Positions 1-8,045 of a stretch of 46,992 nt of DNA are shown piece by piece. Position numbers and translations under genes: made by a program. The notes beneath the pieces were generated by a model. The model did no database searches, was not told where the DNA came from, and saw only the letters and a list, made by a program, of their open reading frames with translations. This DNA comes from Candidatus Acetothermia bacterium (lineage in GTDB: Bacteria; Bipolaricaulota; Bipolaricaulia; RBG-16-55-9; JANLFV01), in contig JANLFV010000012.1 in assembly GCA_024653345.1 (NCBI GenBank), positions 1-46,992 on the forward strand, read 5' to 3'. Numbering within the stretch: position 1 is the first letter of the stretch; each line of letters begins with the position of its first letter.

Positions 1-1005
1 GGCCCGGCCTGCTATGCCCGGGGCGGAACCGAGCCGACGGTTACCGACGCCGATCTGCTTACGGGGAGGCTTAATCCCTTCTACTTCTTGGGCGGTGAGG
101 TCCAGCTGGACCTAGACAGGGCAGTAGCAGCTATGAGAAAGATCGGCAAGGTCTTTGGCATCCATGAACGAAGGGTGGCGCATGGCATAATCCGCGTTGC
201 CAATGCCAACATGCGAGGCGCGCTTGAACGCGTCAGCATCGAACGGGGATATGACCCGCGCGATTTCGTAATGGTAGCCTATGGTGGTGCTGGAGGGCTC
301 CATGCACCCATGCTCGCCAGAGAGCTGAATGTAAGAAAGCTCGTTATCCCTCGTGCCCCGGGGCAGTTCTCCGCCTGGGGAATGCTGATGACGGATCTGC
401 GGCACGACCTCATCCGCACACAGGTCTTGCCGTGCGATGAGGCATGGCTGGCTAGAATCAATCAGATCTTTTCCGAGATGACAGCGCAGGCGCTGGAGCA
501 GTTCGCTACCGAGGGAGTATCACAGGACGCGCTCCTGGTGGAAAGGCTGTTGGATATGCGGTATCTCGGTCAGGAACATACCGTTCGGACTCCCATCACA
601 GTGGAGCAGTTGGCGGAGAATGACCTAGAGATCGTCCGAGAGCGGTTCCACCAGCTCCATGACCAGGCCTACAGCTTCAGACTTGACGATCCCGTTGAGA
701 TCGTCAACTTCCACGTCATCACCTGGGGACGGGTGAAAAAGCCTGCGTTCTTGCCCCTCCCCCGTAACACGCGGCCGCTCTCCCGGGCGCGCAAGGGCGA
801 ACGAGAGGTGGACTTCGATGAAGACGGCGTCTTGCAAACCGTAATCTACGAGCGCGACCTTCTTCCTGCCGGGGCTGAGATCGAGGGCCCAGCGGTGATC
901 GAGGAGCCAGCCTGCACAACCGTGATCCATCCGCGACAGTGGCTCAAGGTTGACAGCTACGGCAATCTGATCGTCCGGGAGGTGAATGGAGATGGTCACC
1001 CGTAG
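1..1005 (+). CDS. hyuA: Hydantoinase/oxoprolinase subunit A (HyuA family), 5' end missing
   Basis: This is the C-terminal half (334 residues visible) of an ATP-dependent hydantoinase/5-oxoprolinase A subunit, whose family is usually near 680 residues. The frame is open from base 1, so the start lies upstream of the window. The opening residues GPACYARGGTEPTVTDA are the conserved family block just before the C-terminal portion, followed by the glycine-rich YGGAGGLHAPMLA segment near residues 85-98. The B subunit follows with a short overlap, as is normal for hyuAB and acetophenone or acetone carboxylase-like pairs. The substrate cannot be read from this half: N-methylhydantoin, 5-oxoproline and ketone carboxylation are all possible. 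Codon use is more mixed, with more A/T third positions, than in the genes after 3.1 kb. Confidence 0.9.
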   Translation, partial: GPACYARGGTEPTVTDADLLTGRLNPFYFLGGEVQLDLDRAVAAMRKIGKVFGIHERRVAHGIIRVANANMRGALERVSIERGYDPRDFVMVAYGGAGGLHAPMLARELNVRKLVIPRAPGQFSAWGMLMTDLRHDLIRTQVLPCDEAWLARINQIFSEMTAQALEQFATEGVSQDALLVERLLDMRYLGQEHTVRTPITVEQLAENDLEIVRERFHQLHDQAYSFRLDDPVEIVNFHVITWGRVKKPAFLPLPRNTRPLSRARKGEREVDFDEDGVLQTVIYERDLLPAGAEIEGPAVIEEPACTTVIHPRQWLKVDSYGNLIVREVNGDGHP

Positions 1006-2761
1006 TATCGATCCCTTCACCGTGGAGGTGATCAAGCGAGCTCTCATCTCTGCGGCGGAGCAGATGTTTGCTGCGCTGGGGCGAACGAGCAAGAGCTCCG
1101 TCATCTATGAGGTCTTGGACTACGGCTGTGCCATTACAGATGCACAGGGGAGCATGATTGCTCAGGCCAACGGGATCCCGGGCTTCATTGGCGTCCTTAC
1201 TGATGCTGTGAAGGATACGCTACAGAAGTTCGGACCGGAGGGACTCAACGAGGGCGACGTGATCATTATCAACGACCCTTACATGGGCGGTGCTACGCAC
1301 CAGAATGATGTGGTCCTCGTGATGCCCATCTTCTATCAAGGAGAGTTGATCATGTTCACGGCGAGCAAGGCCCACTGGAGCGATGTGGGGGGTAAGGATC
1401 CCGGTAGTTGGTCGACCAATGCCACAGAGATCTACCAGGAGGGAATCCAGTTCCCTGCCGTCAAACTCTATGACCGAGGCCGAGAGGTTCCGTGCATTGT
1501 GGAAATCCTGGAGAGGAATGTGCGCACTCCGGAAATGACCCTGGGCGATATGCGTGCCCAGGCAGCCTCGATGAAAGTGGCCGTCCGGCGTGTTCAAGAG
1601 GTTTGCCACAAGTATGGCCTGGAAATGGTGCTCCGTGCAGTCGAAGCCTACATGGAACAGGGAAGGAAGGAGGCCTTGGCCGAACTGAGCCTACTTCCCA
1701 AGGGCGATTTCACCGCTGAGGAATACATCGATGATGACGGAGTAGGGGGTGACCCGGTCTTGGTCAAGGTTAAGGTGACGATCACCGCTGAGGAGTTCAT
1801 CATCGACTTCAGCGGATCAAGTAAGACCTCCCGTGGCCCGATCAACAGCCCCCGCTCTGCCACCTTTAGCGGCTGCAAGACCGCCTACAAGGCTGTCGTC
1901 GGACCACATGCCCACCCGAATGATGGCTTCTTTTCCCCCTTGAGAGTCATCATACCTGAGGATACAGTCTTCAACCCAAAGCGCCCCGCACCGGTGAGCA
2001 CTTATTGGGAGTCAATGAGCTACGCTACGGACTTGGTGTGGAAGGCCCTTGCGGAGGCTGTCCCTCATAGGATCACTGCCGGCCACTTCCTCAGCGTCTG
2101 CGCCACCAATGTCAGCGGGATCGACAGCCAGACAGGGAAGCAATTCATCCTCGCCGAGCCGAATGCTGGGGGATGGGGAGCAGGTGAGGGAAAGGACGGT
2201 GAGAACGCCCTGGTTTGCAGCGCAGATGGTGATACGTATGTCCTGTCAATTGAGGTGGCGGAGACCAGGTATCCGATAATCGTAACGCAGTTCTGCTTCA
2301 ATACCTCCGGCACTGGCCATGGCAAGTATCGCGGCGGGTTCGGGTTGGTCAAGGATTATCGGGCAGCAGCTGACGAGATCTTGGTCACCGGGAGTTTCGG
2401 CCGCTCGAAGTTCCCGGCGTGGGGCGTCAGGGGAGGCCTCAGCGGAACCCCAAACTACATTGTGCTCATCCCTCGCCAAGGCGAGCCGCGGCGCTGCAGC
2501 CGCATCTCTGTTCATCCCTTGCAAAGAGGTGATGTCGTGCGTTTCATCACCGGCAGCGGAGGGGGTTACGGGAATCCGAAGGAACGCGAGCCTCAACTGG
2601 TCCTCGAGGATGTCATTGATGGGTTCCTGACCGTAGAGGAGGCTCGTGAGATTTACCGCGTAGAGATCGATCCGGCGGAGATGAGCATCAGGTGGGACGA
2701 GACCGAAAGACTTCGGCAAGATCAGAGGGGCCTGTGTGAGGACCCTAAGCGGAGAGGCTAG
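992..2761 (+). CDS. hyuB: Hydantoinase/oxoprolinase subunit B (HyuB family)
   Basis: This is the catalytic partner of the A subunit, 589 residues, normal for HyuB. Family features are the N-terminal DPFTVEVIKRALISAAEQM, the INDPYMGGATHQND block near residues 90-105, and a glycine-rich C-terminal GSGGGYGNPKER. An ATG at 986 is also in frame, but it lies only 3 bases after the GGGAGG ribosome site at 977-982, while ATG 992 is 9 bases away. I therefore take 992. The gene overlaps hyuA by 14 bases, so translation is probably coupled. Together the two would hydrolyse a cyclic imide or lactam with ATP in the cytoplasm. The exact substrate is unknown. Base composition matches hyuA and differs from the genes downstream. 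Confidence 0.92.
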   Translation: MVTRSIDPFTVEVIKRALISAAEQMFAALGRTSKSSVIYEVLDYGCAITDAQGSMIAQANGIPGFIGVLTDAVKDTLQKFGPEGLNEGDVIIINDPYMGGATHQNDVVLVMPIFYQGELIMFTASKAHWSDVGGKDPGSWSTNATEIYQEGIQFPAVKLYDRGREVPCIVEILERNVRTPEMTLGDMRAQAASMKVAVRRVQEVCHKYGLEMVLRAVEAYMEQGRKEALAELSLLPKGDFTAEEYIDDDGVGGDPVLVKVKVTITAEEFIIDFSGSSKTSRGPINSPRSATFSGCKTAYKAVVGPHAHPNDGFFSPLRVIIPEDTVFNPKRPAPVSTYWESMSYATDLVWKALAEAVPHRITAGHFLSVCATNVSGIDSQTGKQFILAEPNAGGWGAGEGKDGENALVCSADGDTYVLSIEVAETRYPIIVTQFCFNTSGTGHGKYRGGFGLVKDYRAAADEILVTGSFGRSKFPAWGVRGGLSGTPNYIVLIPRQGEPRRCSRISVHPLQRGDVVRFITGSGGGYGNPKEREPQLVLEDVIDGFLTVEEAREIYRVEIDPAEMSIRWDETERLRQDQRGLCEDPKRRG

Positions 2762-3086
2762 GGGGCACTCCAGGGGAACCTGCACAGCGAGCCAGTTCGT
2801 CGAGACACATTCACAAGATGACCGGGAGCGAGCTCACGGGCGTTCCGGAGAAATCTCGACTGCCTCTGCCAGGCCCACAAGGCCGCTTGTCGATGTCGCT
2901 GCCTCTCAGTTCGGTTGGAAGCTCTTCTTCCAGTCCGCGGTCTCTTTCTTAAGACCAGAGAATAGAAGCGGTTGTTCTTGCAGCTAGCTCCTCCTCACCC
3001 CTTGCCTGACTCATGTGCCATCCCCCCTGATCTGCTCCTCTGATTCCCGCGAAGAAGAGATGAGGAAGGCCATCCAGACAGAGCGC
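2762..3086 (+). other. Non-coding gap after hyuB
   Basis: No convincing gene is visible in this stretch. A short open frame (2736-2987) overlaps the end of hyuB, lacks a ribosome site, and has a composition that does not look coding. I see no hairpin with a U-run, so the hyuAB terminator is not obvious. The stretch marks the change from mixed codon use (hyuAB) to strongly G/C-ending codons (activase onward), so it could be the edge of a transferred segment. Confidence 0.4.
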
Positions 3087-3115
3087 TTGACTTGTGAAAG
3101 AGTTTTCGCTATACT
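3087..3115 (+). promoter_or_regulatory. Sigma70 promoter of the glycyl radical operon
   Basis: A TTGACT -35 box (3087-3092) and a TATACT -10 box (3110-3115) are separated by exactly 17 bases. The expected transcription start (about 3122) is only a few bases before ATG 3127, and no Shine-Dalgarno sequence fits between them, which suggests a leaderless mRNA. The octamer TTCGCTAT occurs at the -10 and again at the start codon (from about 3105 and 3121), a direct repeat that could be an operator. Confidence 0.75.
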
Positions 3116-3126
3116 AAAACTTCGCT

Positions 3127-4101
3127 ATGGTGGCCAGTGGTAGTGTAAACGAGCTAGACGCTATTGCAACGATTCCGGGGGTGGTCTTCGACATCAAGAG
3201 GTTCGCCCTCCACGACGGCCCTGGGACTCGCACGACGGTGTTCCTCAAGGGCTGCCCCCTAAGGTGCTGGTGGTGCCACAACCCCGAGGGGCAGTCAGGC
3301 CGCCCGGAGATCATGTTCCAGAAGAACCGCTGTGACAACTGCGGCGAGTGCCTGCGCGCATGCCCGGAGGACGCCCTCGCATTCGGCGACGAGGGCTTGC
3401 TCGTCAACCATGAGAGATGCACCCTGTGCGGCGCCTGCGCGGAGGCCTGTCCGCGCGAGGCCCTCGTCCTCTGCGGGCGGGAGATGACCGTCGCCGAGGT
3501 CCTGGCAGAGATCGAGAAGGATAGCCTGTTCTACGACGAGTCGCGAGGGGGCGTCACCTTCTCCGGAGGGGAGCCGCTCGCGCAGCCGGAGTTTCTGGAG
3601 AGCCTCCTCCGGGCCTGCAGGAAGGAGGAGATCCACACCTCTCTGGACACGACGGGCTTCGGACCCTGGGAGGTGCTCGAGCGCGTCGCCCCCCTCGTGG
3701 ACTTGTTCTTGTATGATCTGAAGCTAATGGATGACCGGCAGCACCAGCGGTTCACCGGGGTCTCGAACGGGCCGATCCTGGAAAACCTGCGCGCCCTCTC
3801 CAGCCGAGGCAGCAGGATCGTCATTCGCCTGCCCTTGATCCCCGGGATCAACGACGATCCCGAGAACATCCGCCGCACCGGGGAGTTCCTCGCCTCGCTG
3901 GCCCGTCACCATCCGGTGGACATTCTGCCTTATCACCGAGCAGGCATCGGCAAGTATGCCAAACTCTCCCGGGCCTATTGCCTCCCGGAGGTCGAGCCTC
4001 CCGCTCCCGAGAGGAGCGCCCAAGCGGCCCAGATCCTCGCGGGCTTCGGCCTTGAGGTGACGATAGGGGGTGAAGCTTATGGCCGTCAGCGAGAGAGCTA
4101 G
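3127..4101 (+). CDS. Glycyl radical enzyme activating enzyme (radical SAM, PflA family)
   Basis: This 324-residue radical SAM enzyme installs the glycyl radical on the adjacent dehydratase. The radical SAM cluster motif CPLRCWWC supplies C43, C47 and C50. Two inserted [4Fe-4S] ferredoxin motifs follow (C69/72/75/79 and C98/101/104/108), typical of activases of the glycerol, choline and hydroxyproline class rather than plain PflA. The SAM-binding FSGGEP lies near residues 145-150. The frame opens at ATG 3127 with no ribosome site, 11 bases after a consensus -10, so I read it as leaderless. A GTG at 3181, nearer the conserved VFDIKRFALHDGPG, also lacks a ribosome site. The gene end overlaps the start of the radical enzyme by 23 bases. 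Oxygen-sensitive chemistry implies anaerobic expression. Confidence 0.93.
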   Translation: MVASGSVNELDAIATIPGVVFDIKRFALHDGPGTRTTVFLKGCPLRCWWCHNPEGQSGRPEIMFQKNRCDNCGECLRACPEDALAFGDEGLLVNHERCTLCGACAEACPREALVLCGREMTVAEVLAEIEKDSLFYDESRGGVTFSGGEPLAQPEFLESLLRACRKEEIHTSLDTTGFGPWEVLERVAPLVDLFLYDLKLMDDRQHQRFTGVSNGPILENLRALSSRGSRIVIRLPLIPGINDDPENIRRTGEFLASLARHHPVDILPYHRAGIGKYAKLSRAYCLPEVEPPAPERSAQAAQILAGFGLEVTIGGEAYGRQRES

Positions 4102-6469
4102 GGCAAGGATGACTGAGCGGGTTCGCCGCCTGAGGGAGGAGAGCCTCCGGGCTAAGCCGACCCTCTCGACCGAGCGGGCGGAGTTGATCACCGAGTTCTA
4201 CAAGCAGGACCTCGGCCCAGTCTCCGCGCCGGTCCGCCGCGCACTGGCCTTCGAGTATCTCCTCGAGCACAAGAAGATCTACATCGGCGAGGGGGAGCTG
4301 ATTGTCGGGGAGAAGGGCCCCGCGCCGCTGGCCGCCCCGACCTTCCCCGAGCTCTGCTGCCACAGCCTCGAGGACCTGGAGGTCCTCAACTCCCGGGAGA
4401 AGGTCTCCTTCGCCGTGAGCGAGGAGGCCAAGCAGGTCTATCGCGAGAAGATCATCCCTTTCTGGAGAGGGAAGTCGATGCGGGACCTCATCTTCCGCGA
4501 GATGACCGAGGAGTGGAAGGCGGCCTATGAGGCCGGGGTCTTCACCGAGTTCATGGAGCAGCGCGCCCCGGGCCATACCGTCCTGGACGACAAGATCTAC
4601 TACAAGGGGATGCTCGACTTCAAGAGAGAGATCGAAGAGCGCCTCCGGAGCCTCGATTACCTGAACGACCCCGAGGCCTACGCCAAGCAGGAGGAGCTCA
4701 AGGCGATGGCGATCTGTGCCGATGCGCTGATCCGCTACGCCGAGCGGCACGCGGAGAAGGCCCGCGAGCTCGCGGCAAAGGAGAAGGACCCCCAGCGCAA
4801 GCGGGAGCTTCTGCGGATCGCTGAGGTCTGTAGCCATGTCCCGGCCCACGCCCCGCGGGACTTCTGGGAGGCGATCCAATACTACTGGTTCGTCCATCTC
4901 GGCGTGACCTTGGAGTTGAACACCTGGGACGCCTTCAGCCCCGGAAGGCTGGACCAGCACCTCTGGCCGTTCTACAAGAGGGGCCTGGAGGAGGGGACCC
5001 TCACCCGGGAGGAGGCCAAGGAGCTTCTGGAGTGCCTCTGGGTCAAGTTCCACAACCAGCCGGCCCCGCCGAAGGTGGGGGTGACGGCCGAGGAGAGCGG
5101 GACCTACACCGACTTCGTCGATGTCGAGCTCGGGGGGGTGACGAAGGACGGCTCCGACGCGGTCAATGAGCTGACCTACCTCATCCTGGATGTGATCGAG
5201 GAGATGCGCCTGATCCAGCCGAACGCCCGGATCCAGCTCTCCAAGAAGAACCCCGACCGATTCCTCCGCCGGGCCGCGGAGATCATCCGGACCGGCTTTG
5301 GCCAGCCCTCGATCTTCAACACCGAGGCGATCATCCAGGAGCTCGTCCGCCAGGGGAAGTCACTTGAGGACGCCCGCTGCGGCGGGGCGAGCGGGTGCGT
5401 CGAGACCGGGGCCTTCGGGAAGGAGAGCTACATCCTCACCAGCTACTTCAACATGCCGAAGGTGTTGGAGATCACCCTCAACAACGGGGTCGATCCCCGG
5501 ATCGGCAAGAGGATCGGGCTCGAGACCGGCGATCCCCGGGAGTTCGAGTCCTTCGAGGAGCTATTCGCGGCCTACAAGCGCCAGCTCAATCACTTCATAG
5601 ACATCAAGGTCCGCGGGAACAACCTGATCGAGCGGCTCTTCGCGGAGTATATGCCCGCGCCGTTCCTCTCGATCCTCATCGACGACTGCATCAAGAAGGG
5701 GAAGGACTACCACGACGGCGGGGCGCGCTACAATACCACCTACATCCAGGGGGCCGGCCTGGGGACGGTGAGCGACTCCCTCACCGCCATCAAGTATCAT
5801 GTCTTCGACGAGCGGGACCTGACGATGGAGGAGCTCTTGGCCGCGCTCCGGGCCAACTTCGCAGGCTACGAGCGGCTCCGCCAGATACTGCTCAATCGGA
5901 CCCCCAAATACGGGAATGACGACGACTACGCTGACGAGGTGATGCGGGCCTGCTTCGAGGCCTACTTCGAGGCCATCGACGGCCGGCCGAACACCAAGGG
6001 TGGGCGCTACCATATCAACCTCCTCCCGACCACCGTTCACATCTACTTCGGCGCGGTCCTGGGAGCCACGCCCGACGGGCGGCGGGCCGGGGAGCCGATC
6101 TCCGAGGGGGTCTCACCGGTCCAGGGGGCCGATCGGCGCGGCCCGACCGCGGTGCTCAAGTCGGTGGCCAAGATGGACCACCTCCGGACCGGGGGGACGC
6201 TCTTGAACCAGAAGTTCACGCCGCAACTGTTGAAGGGCGAGGAGGGCCTGGAGCAGTTCATCCATCTCGTCCGCTCCTACTTCCGGATGGACGGCCACCA
6301 TGTCCAGTTCAATGTCATCGATGCCGAGACCCTAAGGGCGGCCCAGCGCGAGCCGGAGAAGTATCGGGACCTGATCGTCCGCGTCGCCGGCTACAGCGAC
6401 TACTTCTGCAACCTGCCGGAGACGCTCCAGAACGAGATCATCGCCCGGACAGAACACCAGTCCTTCTGA
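4079..6469 (+). CDS. hypD: Glycyl radical dehydratase, trans-4-hydroxy-L-proline dehydratase-like
   Basis: This 796-residue glycyl radical enzyme carries the thiyl-radical motif GCVETG (Cys440, Glu442) and the C-terminal glycyl motif RVAGYSDYF (Gly771). Cys-x-Glu marks the eliminase branch (glycerol, diol, choline, hydroxyproline), not pyruvate formate-lyase, which has Cys-Cys. The Cys-to-Gly spacing of 331, the length, and the blocks FTEFMEQRAPGHTV, WDAFSPGRLDQH and SGTYTDF match my memory of characterised hydroxyproline dehydratase (Cys434/Gly765). That enzyme makes pyrroline-5-carboxylate from trans-4-hydroxyproline. This HypD is unrelated to the hydrogenase maturation protein of the same name. 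No pyrroline-5-carboxylate reductase gene is adjacent. ATG 4079 sits 8 bases after a GGGGG ribosome site; GTG 4070 is the alternative. The gene overlaps its activase. Confidence 0.78.
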   Translation: MAVSERARARMTERVRRLREESLRAKPTLSTERAELITEFYKQDLGPVSAPVRRALAFEYLLEHKKIYIGEGELIVGEKGPAPLAAPTFPELCCHSLEDLEVLNSREKVSFAVSEEAKQVYREKIIPFWRGKSMRDLIFREMTEEWKAAYEAGVFTEFMEQRAPGHTVLDDKIYYKGMLDFKREIEERLRSLDYLNDPEAYAKQEELKAMAICADALIRYAERHAEKARELAAKEKDPQRKRELLRIAEVCSHVPAHAPRDFWEAIQYYWFVHLGVTLELNTWDAFSPGRLDQHLWPFYKRGLEEGTLTREEAKELLECLWVKFHNQPAPPKVGVTAEESGTYTDFVDVELGGVTKDGSDAVNELTYLILDVIEEMRLIQPNARIQLSKKNPDRFLRRAAEIIRTGFGQPSIFNTEAIIQELVRQGKSLEDARCGGASGCVETGAFGKESYILTSYFNMPKVLEITLNNGVDPRIGKRIGLETGDPREFESFEELFAAYKRQLNHFIDIKVRGNNLIERLFAEYMPAPFLSILIDDCIKKGKDYHDGGARYNTTYIQGAGLGTVSDSLTAIKYHVFDERDLTMEELLAALRANFAGYERLRQILLNRTPKYGNDDDYADEVMRACFEAYFEAIDGRPNTKGGRYHINLLPTTVHIYFGAVLGATPDGRRAGEPISEGVSPVQGADRRGPTAVLKSVAKMDHLRTGGTLLNQKFTPQLLKGEEGLEQFIHLVRSYFRMDGHHVQFNVIDAETLRAAQREPEKYRDLIVRVAGYSDYFCNLPETLQNEIIARTEHQSF

Positions 6470-6520
6470 AGCCCGATAGAATTCGCCCTGGTGCGCGGCA
6501 AAGGCTAAGATCCCGCGGAG

Positions 6521-7393
6521 ATGGGGAGCTTCAGGGGCAGGGTCTATGTGGTGCTGCTCGGCGGGATTTGCATCATCTCCTTCGGCTCGATCCTCATCAA
6601 GCTGATCCCCGCTCCGGCGCTCACAATCGCCGCCTACCGGCTTGCTCTGGCGACGCTCCTCCTCGCCCCCTTCGCCTGGCGGCGAAGGGCAGAGTGGCGA
6701 CCTCTCTCTGGGCGCGACCTGGCCCTCTCGCTCCTCAGCGGGGTCTTCCTCGCCCTCCACTTCCTCACCTGGATCAGCTCGCTCAAATACACCTCGGTCG
6801 CCAGCTCGGTCGTGCTCGTCTCGAGCAGCCCGATCTTCGTCGGGCTGGGGACTCACTTCATCCTGCGCGAGCGGTTAGGGGCAGTCCTCGTCTCCGCCGT
6901 GGCCGTCTCACTCCTCGGGGCCCTGCTCATCGGCTACAGCGACCTCTCCTTCGGGATGGAGGAGCTTCAGGGAGACCTGCTGGCCCTCGCGGGAGCAATG
7001 ATGGTCTCAGGCTACTTCCTCATCGGGCGATATGTCCGCCAACGGGTCGGACTGTTCAACTACATCTTCATCGTCTACGGCCTTGCGGGCCTGCTGCTCG
7101 TTCTGCTCGCGCTCGTTGCGCGTCAGCCGCTCTCTGGCTACCCAGGGTCGGCCTACCTCTTCCTGTTCCTCCTCGCGCTCGGGCCGCAGGCCCTCGGCCA
7201 TAGCTCGCTGAACTGGGCCTTGCGCTATGTCTCGGCCGCGACGATCGCGGTGGTCACGCTCGGGGAGCCAGTAGGGGCAGCGATTCTGGCCTACTTCATC
7301 CTGCACGAGGGGCTCACGCCTCTCAAGCTCTGCGGGGGGTTGCTCATCCTCGGGGGGATCTACCTGGCCTCAAGAGCGGGGGTGATGGAATAA
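6521..7393 (+). CDS. DMT/EamA-family transporter
   Basis: This is a 290-residue inner-membrane protein with about ten hydrophobic segments in two EamA repeats, the usual size and architecture of the drug/metabolite transporter superfamily. It starts VYVVLLGGICIISFGSILIK, and the second repeat has the typical SLNWALRYVSAATIA and TLGEPVGAAILAYFILHEG blocks. It follows the radical dehydratase by about 50 bases in the same direction and precedes a strong terminator, so it may be co-transcribed. If so, it could move the substrate or product (an amino acid) of that enzyme. The family is too broad to name a substrate. Only a weak ribosome site is visible before ATG 6521. Confidence 0.88.
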   Translation: MGSFRGRVYVVLLGGICIISFGSILIKLIPAPALTIAAYRLALATLLLAPFAWRRRAEWRPLSGRDLALSLLSGVFLALHFLTWISSLKYTSVASSVVLVSSSPIFVGLGTHFILRERLGAVLVSAVAVSLLGALLIGYSDLSFGMEELQGDLLALAGAMMVSGYFLIGRYVRQRVGLFNYIFIVYGLAGLLLVLLALVARQPLSGYPGSAYLFLFLLALGPQALGHSSLNWALRYVSAATIAVVTLGEPVGAAILAYFILHEGLTPLKLCGGLLILGGIYLASRAGVME

Positions 7394-7417
7394 AGGGCCC
7401 CCGGGCGGGGGCCCTTT
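7392..7417 (+). terminator. Strong hairpin ending the glycyl radical operon
   Basis: A perfect 11-base stem, AAAGGGCCCCC with GGGGGCCCTTT, has a GGGC loop. It begins within the stop codon of the transporter gene. The A-rich 5' arm and T-rich 3' arm make it usable in either direction. Confidence 0.85.
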
Positions 7418-7489
7418 ACCACCTGTTTCTGTGGTGGTGAGAGGAATAAGAGTAGAGGGACAAGCAGAGTATAGCGGCTCGCGCCCGAC

Positions 7490-7518
7490 TTGACTGTGAT
7501 CCAGGTTACCTTTAGGCT
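7490..7518 (+). promoter_or_regulatory. Probable promoter of the adenosine-specific kinase gene
   Basis: TTGACT (7490-7495) and TAGGCT (7513-7518) are separated by 17 bases. The leader before ATG 7557 contains a small GGGGC/GCCCC hairpin and ends in an AGAGGAGGTGAG ribosome site. Confidence 0.5.
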
Positions 7519-7556
7519 GAGTGCGGGGCCTCGCCCCCTCTCAGAGGAGGTGAGAG

Positions 7557-8042
7557 ATGGAGCTTCTGACCGTCCGAATCGAAAAGCCGGAAGAGGTGAA
7601 CCTCATCCTGGGGCAGAGCCACTTCATCAAGACGGTGGAGGATCTGCATGAGGCGCTGGTCACGGCCGTGCCGGGGATCAAGTTCGGTCTGGCCTTCTGC
7701 GAGTCCAGCGGCCCCGCGCTCGTCCGCTGGAGCGGGACCGACGAGGAGTTGGTGGAACTAGCCAGGAAGAGCGCCTTAGCCCTCAGCGCCGGCCATAGCT
7801 TCATCGTCTTTCTCCGCGGTGCCTACCCGATAAATGTCCTGAACGCGATCAAGCTAGTGCCCGAGGTCTGCCGGATCTTCTGCGCCACAGCTAACCCGGT
7901 CGAGGTGGTCCTCGCCGAGACGGGCCAGGGCCGGGGGATCCTGGGGGTGATCGACGGCGTCCGGTCGAAGGGAATCGAGACGGAGAAGGAGGTCGCGGAG
8001 CGGAAGAGCTTCCTGCGGAAGATCGGGTATAAGCTCTCCTGA
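7557..8042 (+). CDS. Adenosine-specific kinase family protein (PF04008)
   Basis: This 161-residue cytoplasmic protein matches the compact adenosine-specific kinase family known from archaea and some thermophilic bacteria. Hallmarks are [17 protein letters not shown] near residues 19-36, [38 protein letters not shown], and [14 protein letters not shown] in the C-terminal half. Length and block order match the family. The start has an excellent ribosome site (GAGGAGGTGAG). Adenosine phosphorylation is the family assignment, with limited biochemical support. The deacetylase-like gene follows after 3 bases, so the two are probably co-transcribed. Confidence 0.88.
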   Translation: MELLTVRIEKPEEVNLILGQSHFIKTVEDLHEALVTAVPGIKFGLAFCESSGPALVRWSGTDEELVELARKSALALSAGHSFIVFLRGAYPINVLNAIKLVPEVCRIFCATANPVEVVLAETGQGRGILGVIDGVRSKGIETEKEVAERKSFLRKIGYKLS

Positions 8043-8045
8043 GCG

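Noticed and set aside
3848-5053. Long minus-strand open frame (401 codons) opposite the glycyl radical enzyme
   Set aside because: Leu/Gly/Asp-rich antisense shadow of a G/C-ending gene; no ribosome site and no domain.
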